From: JAJFTV01 sp964426355
GTDB taxonomy: Bacteria > Chloroflexota > Anaerolineae > Anaerolineales > Anaerolineaceae
DNA: 17,077 nucleotides
Direction of reading: 5' to 3'
Assembly (NCBI GenBank): GCA_964426355.1
Contig: CAYRRA010000095.1
Location: 1 to 17,077 of the forward strand
Notes under the pieces: model-generated
Databases searched by the model: none
Told to the model about the DNA's origin: nothing
What the model saw: only the letters and a program-made list of their open reading frames with translations
Position numbers and translations under genes: made by a program
Shown here: positions 12,020 to 17,077 of the stretch, one piece after another
Layout: the number at the start of each line of letters is the position of its first letter
How positions within the stretch are numbered: the stretch's first letter is position 1

Positions 12020-14761
12020 TTACTTGCGTGCAGGTGTCCGCCGGATGATTTTCTTGGATAGGCGAAGTAATGCCCAAAGCACGGGTATGATGAGCGTGCT
12101 GACAATCACACTTGGGGTATGTACCTGTACGATTTTTTTCAACTCGATAGTATAGCCTGTCCCTGTCCCTGCGAGCCGGGTATCAATAGGTGAAACCTGA
12201 ATGTAATAGATCCCATTATTAGGCGCTGCCCAAACCGCATGGGTTTTATTTCCGAAATTTCCACCTTGAATCTCTGCAATTGGGTTTCCGATGGTGAAAT
12301 TGAACAGCCTGATGATTGCAGCGGCAGAGCTGTCTTTGACGGGGGTGACATCAATGGAATATACGGCTCCTTCTTCAGCGATAAAACTAAACCAGTCTTG
12401 ATCATTTTCAGGGCAAAAATTATGTTCTTGCGGGATGTTGAGTTCAAGCACTGCAGAAGTTTCGATTGTGTCGTTGCCTGAGGATAATAAATCAGCATTG
12501 TCTGCAAGGCAGCTTCCTTCTACCTGAACAGCGGATCTGGTTCCCGGATGGTACAACTCTTCATTGCCAGCAAGGTCTATCGCACTGATTTCAAATCGAT
12601 ATTGAGATCCGCTTTTGCCAATAAACCAGGTTTCAGAAATTTGTGGCGGAAAACCCTGGTTGAGCAGCTGCCATCCCTGTCCATCTTCTTGATATCGTAT
12701 CCTGACTGACTGGATATCATTGATTCCTTCAGTGATTTGCCATTTGATCTTGAACGCGGTTGAGTTGGATAATTCTGGCATGGGTTCCAGTTGTGCCGCC
12801 GGTGGCAGGTCAGCTTCTGCAACGCTGAATTGAACATCGGTGCTGATGCTGCCCAGGATATTGCGGACGTCGAGATAGAGCTGGTAATCACCTGCCTCAA
12901 GATGGTCTACAATCCATTGGTTTGTTTTTACCCATTCAGTGCTTTCAACCAGCTTGCCATTTGATAAAAGCTTACATCGGTACTCATACGAGGTGTGTCC
13001 GGTATCCCAGGATATAAGGATTTTTCCCTGGTTGGTCAGGGTGTTATTTTCTTCAGCAGAGCCCACGAAAATGGCAGGTTTTGATGGAACTGGCGGTCTT
13101 TCGCTTACACTCAGATTTACAACGTTTCTGATATCAGTCAACCCTATATCATTTGTATCCAGGGTAGAGGTGATGACAGGGATGGTTGTGGAAATTGCTT
13201 GAATTTCTGTTATGACATTTTCACCTACCTGGATTGAGCCAATCGAACCCAGGGATGACCGGATAAACTCACGTGAGTGTGTTCCTGAATCCAGTACAAT
13301 ACACCCACCCTGGTATTGCGCCTCTTCGAAAAGGGCGACCTGGTTGGCTGATGCCTGGCATTGTGGTGGTGGCAACGGACAGGTGAACTTTTTTTGGAGG
13401 CTAATAATGCCCGGTAAACCTTCAGCCTGTTTACCGGCTTTGTCTGTGATTTTCAGTGCAATAAAGAAATTTCCATCGGGGATTTCCGCTTCACATAAAT
13501 CGATTTCTGCGGTGAAATTGCTTTGCGTCATTAGCTCGCCAAGCATTTGCCATTCCCCGCCTGTTGTTAGCACGATTTGTATTGAACCGATACCGGTATC
13601 ATCTTTTGCCCAACCTGAAACAGATAGGATTTGGTCGGAAATGACCGCCCCATCTGAGGGAGATGAAATGCCGCCAGTTGGTAACTGGTTGTCATTATTA
13701 CCTGAGATATATGAATTGCCTGTTTGGCATTGGCTTCCTAATGATGGGTATAGTCTAGCTTCATAGCAAGTTCGTGGTCGCCCACCATTCACTTTGACAT
13801 CGTCAAAGGTAATGTCTACTGAAGTTCCCCAATAATACCCGGGGTTCGTATGGACGTGAAAGTGCAAATGATGCCCCGTGCTGACTCCTGTGTCATCCAC
13901 CGCGCCAATTTTTTGCCCTTGAACAACGACAGCCCCTGGTGTTCGTAACTCAACTGGAATGCTATCCTGTGCCAAATGCAAATACACCTGATACGTCGTG
14001 GGAGACGTGGTGGTATCTTCGATCACAATATAATTCGCGTGTTTTGTGTTTCCGTTAGGATATTGCCATACAGCATAACGAACCCTGCCCCCTTTGGCTG
14101 CATGTATTGCCCACATGGTTCCATCTCCGAAATCAAAGGCATACAAACAATCTCTCGGGCATGTTTTGTATAAATATACATGTCCAATGCTCCCGGTAAG
14201 ATACTTCGATTCACCTGCTGCCCAGGGCAAACGATAACCGCTATAGGTCTTTTGAGCATGCTGAATGGGTTGAGCAATGGTTCGATAATTGGCTTTTGTA
14301 TCGACATCCAGCAGGTCGTCCGGTAATGCAGAAAGCACCTTATCCCAATCGGCATCTGCTTGCAGGGTGATTTTCCAGGTTCCTTGATCCTCTGTGTGGG
14401 GCGATATGTTCACTTTTTGAGCTATAGCCAAGCCTGCTTCCATCGGTATGACTTCTGAATTCAACGGGTCCGATAAGGACAACCAGACCAATGCTATATC
14501 GTGGGTTTCATTGAGATCAATATGATCAACAATGACATCAAAAATCAAGAATGAAAGCACATCTTCGCGCCCCTCTATTGCTGTTTGGAATGCGTTGATG
14601 ATCTCTTTTTCGTCCTCGCTCATGTTCTCTGGGGTGATTAATACTTTGGGTTGTTGAAAAACTACCTCGGGCGTTTTTGGTTTACAGCCAGGTAGCCATG
14701 CCATACCAAAAAAGATAAACAGAACAAGATACCATGTACGAACGCATCTAAAAATTTGCAT
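12020..14761 (-). CDS. Multi-domain lipoprotein with M23 peptidase domain, Ig-like, crystallin-like, Fn3-like and PPC-like modules
   Basis: A 913-aa extracytoplasmic protein. Residues 1-26 are a lipoprotein signal (LPGC, Cys26). Residues about 30-180 are an unrecognised domain. Residues about 185-315 are an M23 zinc-peptidase domain: FDFGDG with Asp210, VYLHLAQDS with His262, PGAVVVQGQKIG, and STGHHLHFHV (294-303) with the HxH ligands. The usual His-x3-Asp is not seen; His194, 16 residues before Asp210, is the nearest candidate. Residues about 363-455 are Ig-like (PSDGAVISDQILSVSGWA). Residues about 474-513 resemble a beta/gamma-crystallin repeat (VALFEEAQYQGGCIVL ... SIGSIQVG). Residues 560-745 are two Fn3-like modules. 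Residues 750-875 are PPC-like (QDWFSFIAEEGAVYSIDV ... YYIQVSP). A hydrophobic helix (884-899) with a basic tail closes the protein. ATG at 14759-14761 with AAGGA upstream. It could remodel or bind peptidoglycan. Confidence 0.8.
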   Translation of the reverse strand: MQIFRCVRTWYLVLFIFFGMAWLPGCKPKTPEVVFQQPKVLITPENMSEDEKEIINAFQTAIEGREDVLSFLIFDVIVDHIDLNETHDIALVWLSLSDPLNSEVIPMEAGLAIAQKVNISPHTEDQGTWKITLQADADWDKVLSALPDDLLDVDTKANYRTIAQPIQHAQKTYSGYRLPWAAGESKYLTGSIGHVYLYKTCPRDCLYAFDFGDGTMWAIHAAKGGRVRYAVWQYPNGNTKHANYIVIEDTTTSPTTYQVYLHLAQDSIPVELRTPGAVVVQGQKIGAVDDTGVSTGHHLHFHVHTNPGYYWGTSVDITFDDVKVNGGRPRTCYEARLYPSLGSQCQTGNSYISGNNDNQLPTGGISSPSDGAVISDQILSVSGWAKDDTGIGSIQIVLTTGGEWQMLGELMTQSNFTAEIDLCEAEIPDGNFFIALKITDKAGKQAEGLPGIISLQKKFTCPLPPPQCQASANQVALFEEAQYQGGCIVLDSGTHSREFIRSSLGSIGSIQVGENVITEIQAISTTIPVITSTLDTNDIGLTDIRNVVNLSVSERPPVPSKPAIFVGSAEENNTLTNQGKILISWDTGHTSYEYRCKLLSNGKLVESTEWVKTNQWIVDHLEAGDYQLYLDVRNILGSISTDVQFSVAEADLPPAAQLEPMPELSNSTAFKIKWQITEGINDIQSVRIRYQEDGQGWQLLNQGFPPQISETWFIGKSGSQYRFEISAIDLAGNEELYHPGTRSAVQVEGSCLADNADLLSSGNDTIETSAVLELNIPQEHNFCPENDQDWFSFIAEEGAVYSIDVTPVKDSSAAAIIRLFNFTIGNPIAEIQGGNFGNKTHAVWAAPNNGIYYIQVSPIDTRLAGTGTGYTIELKKIVQVHTPSVIVSTLIIPVLWALLRLSKKIIRRTPARK

Positions 14762-14836
14762 CCCGCGGATCCTTTTAACAAGATTATCCTTTTAGGTGCA
14801 AATTGTGTGCCAGAGAATGTTTTATGAATTCATCAA

Positions 14837-16414
14837 CTATATTGAGATTGCGCCTGAATATTGAGGAAATCTGGAGAAAATTTCTCCTTTTCTGTCATAT
14901 TTCATGGCGATTGGCAGGTATTTTAGAATGTCTCCTGCTGTCATGCCGTCTTCGCCAACCGTTTTGGCTGCCAGGTCGCCTGCAAATCCATGCATGAAGA
15001 CGCCTTTGCAGACCGCATCATCGAGCTTCATCCCCAGACCATACATGGCAGCGATCACACCCGTCAAGACATCGCCAGAACCAGCGGTAGCCATACCTGA
15101 ATTCCCACTCATATTAACAAACAAATTTCCATCACTTTTTCCAATGATGGAATGAGCACCTTTTAGAACCAATGTGACATTCCACCGACGGCAAAAGTCT
15201 CGCACCAACTGCGGTAGATTGTCAGGCAAATCTTTTGCTGCAAGGTGAAGTACACGCGCCATCTCCCCAATATGGGGTGTTAAAATGGTTGGTGCTTTGC
15301 GTTTATCCAGTAAACCCATTTCGCTGCTAAGAGCCGTTATTCCATCGCCGTCCAATAAAACAGGTTTTTCGATCGTTAGAAAGAGCTTCCGGATGAGTTC
15401 CTGTGTTTCGCTCTCCAACGATACGCCTGGACCTAAAACTACGAAATCTTGGTGATTGGCAATTTCGGATAAGGCATCCAAATTTTCCAGCGAAAGGCTG
15501 CCATTGGTTGTTTCTTTTTGCGGCAAAAATACCAGTTCACTTGATTTTGCTGCAATCTGTTTGATTACAGATAGCGGGGCAGCCAGTCTCGAATATCCGC
15601 CACCTGACTTTAGAAATGCATAAGCGGAAAGATATGGTGCGCCGTAATAAGACGCTGCACCTGCAATAAAGAGAGCTTGTCCGAATGTGCCTTTATGCCC
15701 GGTTTCATTGCGTTTGGGGCAGGGAGGTGGCAGGTTGATTTCGCAAAACAGGTCCTGGTGAGAAGTAATTTGTTTTGGGAAAGAGATTGAGCTGACAAAA
15801 AGCTTGCCAACATAGCGGTATCCAGGAAAAAGCAAATTACCGATTTTGGGTAGACCAAAAGTCACCGTCCAGGTTGCTTGAATGGCTTCGCCCGGAACGC
15901 TTCCTGTATCGCCATTGACCCCGGATGGGATATCCAGGCTGAGTACAGGTTTGTTGGATGCGTTGATGGCTGCGATAAATTGCGCATAGCTATTTTCGGG
16001 TTCTCTGGATAGACCAGTGCCAAAGATAGCGTCTACAATAAGATCACTTTCACGGAGGCGGGTGAGTGCCTGCTCGATGTCGTTTGAGGCTGTCCAAAAA
16101 GGGATGCCAATTTTGCAAATCATATCAAAATTTTCGCGTGAAACCCCACGATATGTTTCCGGCGGGTTGAGAAAGAGAACCGACACATCTGCGTGATATG
16201 AAGCCAGTTGTCTCGCGACAACCAAGCCATCTCCACCATTATTTCCTGGACCACAAACTACCAAGATTCTTTTCCCGGTAAGCGACACATGGCTTTTCAA
16301 CACCTGAACCGCTGCAACGCCCGCATTTTCCATCAACACAATCTCCGGGATCGAAAAATCCTGAATTGCCATGACGTCAAAAGATCGCATTTGAGCTACT
16401 GTTGATAGTTTCAT
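14837..16414 (-). CDS. nnr: Bifunctional NAD(P)HX epimerase / ADP-dependent NAD(P)HX dehydratase (NnrE-NnrD)
   Basis: Repairs hydrated NADH and NADPH: the N-terminal half interconverts the R and S hydrates and the C-terminal half dehydrates the S form using ADP (in most bacteria). The start chosen is the ATG at 16412-16414 (MKLSTVAQMRSFD), with GGAAG a few bases upstream; the longer reading begins at a TTG inside the preceding gene and is rejected. The 525-aa protein shows NnrE motifs LMENAG, VVCGPGNNGGDG (52-63), DAIFGTGL and LDIPSGVNGD, then NnrD motifs HKGTFG, VVLGPGVS, LLDGDGITAL, LTPHIGEMARV, LVLKGAHSII and ATAGSGDVLTG. Both halves look intact. It follows the C39-like gene by 68 nt and precedes the M23 lipoprotein by 75 nt, all on the same strand. 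A shared transcript is possible, but the gaps are large enough for separate promoters. Confidence 0.96.
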   Translation of the reverse strand: MKLSTVAQMRSFDVMAIQDFSIPEIVLMENAGVAAVQVLKSHVSLTGKRILVVCGPGNNGGDGLVVARQLASYHADVSVLFLNPPETYRGVSRENFDMICKIGIPFWTASNDIEQALTRLRESDLIVDAIFGTGLSREPENSYAQFIAAINASNKPVLSLDIPSGVNGDTGSVPGEAIQATWTVTFGLPKIGNLLFPGYRYVGKLFVSSISFPKQITSHQDLFCEINLPPPCPKRNETGHKGTFGQALFIAGAASYYGAPYLSAYAFLKSGGGYSRLAAPLSVIKQIAAKSSELVFLPQKETTNGSLSLENLDALSEIANHQDFVVLGPGVSLESETQELIRKLFLTIEKPVLLDGDGITALSSEMGLLDKRKAPTILTPHIGEMARVLHLAAKDLPDNLPQLVRDFCRRWNVTLVLKGAHSIIGKSDGNLFVNMSGNSGMATAGSGDVLTGVIAAMYGLGMKLDDAVCKGVFMHGFAGDLAAKTVGEDGMTAGDILKYLPIAMKYDRKGEIFSRFPQYSGAISI

Positions 16415-16482
16415 TTCACTTCCGTTATAATGCGCATAGCCAATATATACATATCCAACATTCACAAAAAAACATACCCAAA

Positions 16483-17077
16483 CTAACCCTCTGCCAAAAC
16501 CACAACCATATTTCCTAACACCGCCCAAGAATTCTCAAACACGTCCACTGGAACTTCGTAATACTTACCATTATTATTGTAGCGAATTTTTTCTTGACTG
16601 TAACCAGTAACAATTATTACATGTTCGTAAGCCGCAACAACAGTAGTGGTTCCCTGTGAATCTGTGTATTCGTAGGGGACACCGCCAACCACATTTCCTA
16701 TAACCCAGGCAATTACAGGTCTGTCCCTGGAGATTTGCTCCTTTAGCTGCTCCAGTGTATATCCTTTAAGACCAACTGCATTAACACCATATTCTTGCAA
16801 TAATGCGGCAACCGGGGCGGCATGCACGCCATACGCATAGGGTGGCACTTGCCCCCAAGGACCATCCACGCTTCCGACAAAACCCAGGTCTGGATTATCT
16901 GAGAGAGGCAAGCGGGTTTGAAATTCAAACTCGTTCATTTGAACGCCCAGAAAGGCTGCCCAATCAACAGCAACGCCAGCCTCACAACCCAAGGAAAAAT
17001 ACTGCTTGTGTCCCTGGATACCCCAAATGTAATACTCTTCTAGCAGAACAGCCGTTGGTGAAGCCGATGGGGGGATG
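16483..17077 (-). CDS. C39-like cysteine peptidase domain protein, C-terminal part (5' end outside window)
   Basis: The frame is open through the right edge; the TTG at 16992 is internal. The visible ~197 residues fit the C39-like peptidase fold (papain-type): GHKQYFSLGCEAGVAVDW holds the oxyanion Gln and catalytic Cys, EHVIIVTGYS has the catalytic His, and ENSWAVLG holds the likely third residue, Asn. Between them is GPWGQVPPYAYGVHAAPVAALLQEYG, a common pattern in the YvpB-like branch. The upstream residues (IPPSASPT) are Ser/Pro-rich, typical of a linker after a signal or lipoprotein anchor. The role is probably extracytoplasmic peptide or peptidoglycan-related hydrolysis; the substrate is unknown. 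It precedes the nnr gene by 68 nt on the same strand. Confidence 0.8.
   Translation of the reverse strand, partial: IPPSASPTAVLLEEYYIWGIQGHKQYFSLGCEAGVAVDWAAFLGVQMNEFEFQTRLPLSDNPDLGFVGSVDGPWGQVPPYAYGVHAAPVAALLQEYGVNAVGLKGYTLEQLKEQISRDRPVIAWVIGNVVGGVPYEYTDSQGTTTVVAAYEHVIIVTGYSQEKIRYNNNGKYYEVPVDVFENSWAVLGNMVVVLAEG

Noticed and set aside
16415..16528. 38-residue hydrophobic extension of NnrE-NnrD
   Set aside because: It starts at a TTG inside the preceding gene, has no ribosome binding site, and the cytosolic enzyme family normally begins at the MKLSTVAQMR-like start.

Overview
The window (17,077 bp, moderate GC) looks like chromosomal DNA from an anaerobic-type bacterium, most likely Chloroflexota of the Anaerolineae kind. 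This is inferred from gene content and style: several lipoproteins with Ig/beta-rich extracytoplasmic domains, a COG3199-type NAD kinase homologue, a plant-type glutaminyl cyclase and a GIN-domain lipoprotein. No 16S, tRNA or other lineage marker is present, so the placement is tentative. There are no transposases, integrases, CRISPR arrays or phage genes. The region is mostly housekeeping and envelope functions, packed into operons.

Layout. Positions 1-614 (+) hold the 3' part of an M28 metallopeptidase. Positions 615-932 are a 318-nt gap filled by a promoter and a structured leader. I identify the leader as a glmS self-cleaving ribozyme (about 695-848) with an unusual two-hairpin insertion, followed by a further hairpin just ahead of the ribosome binding site. 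It precedes glmS (933-2774, +), which makes the ribozyme's effector, glucosamine-6-phosphate. This ribozyme is the most interesting item in the window. Next comes a tightly packed minus-strand run, transcribed from 8315 down to 2830: glutaminyl cyclase lipoprotein, GNAT-fold protein, Sir2 deacylase, tRNA-dihydrouridine synthase, HX4D acyltransferase, and CDP-alcohol phosphatidyltransferase. The last two resemble the PIP-synthase/PatA pair of actinobacterial glycolipid synthesis.

From 8392 (+) a COG3199 NAD-kinase-like gene diverges from the cyclase and converges on a second minus-strand block. Between the convergent genes lies a tandem array of six 14-bp units (9502-9585) whose units are near-palindromes with A/T tracts. 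The second block reads, in transcription order, a C39-like cysteine peptidase (cut by the right edge), bifunctional NAD(P)HX repair enzyme NnrE-NnrD, a 913-aa M23-domain lipoprotein with multiple adhesion-like modules and a C-terminal membrane anchor, the lipid II flippase MurJ, and a small GIN-domain lipoprotein. The theme of the window is cell-envelope construction (GlmS feeds UDP-GlcNAc, MurJ exports lipid II, the M23 protein may act on or bind the wall, and two enzymes act on lipids) together with NAD-linked functions (Sir2, NAD kinase homologue, NnrED).
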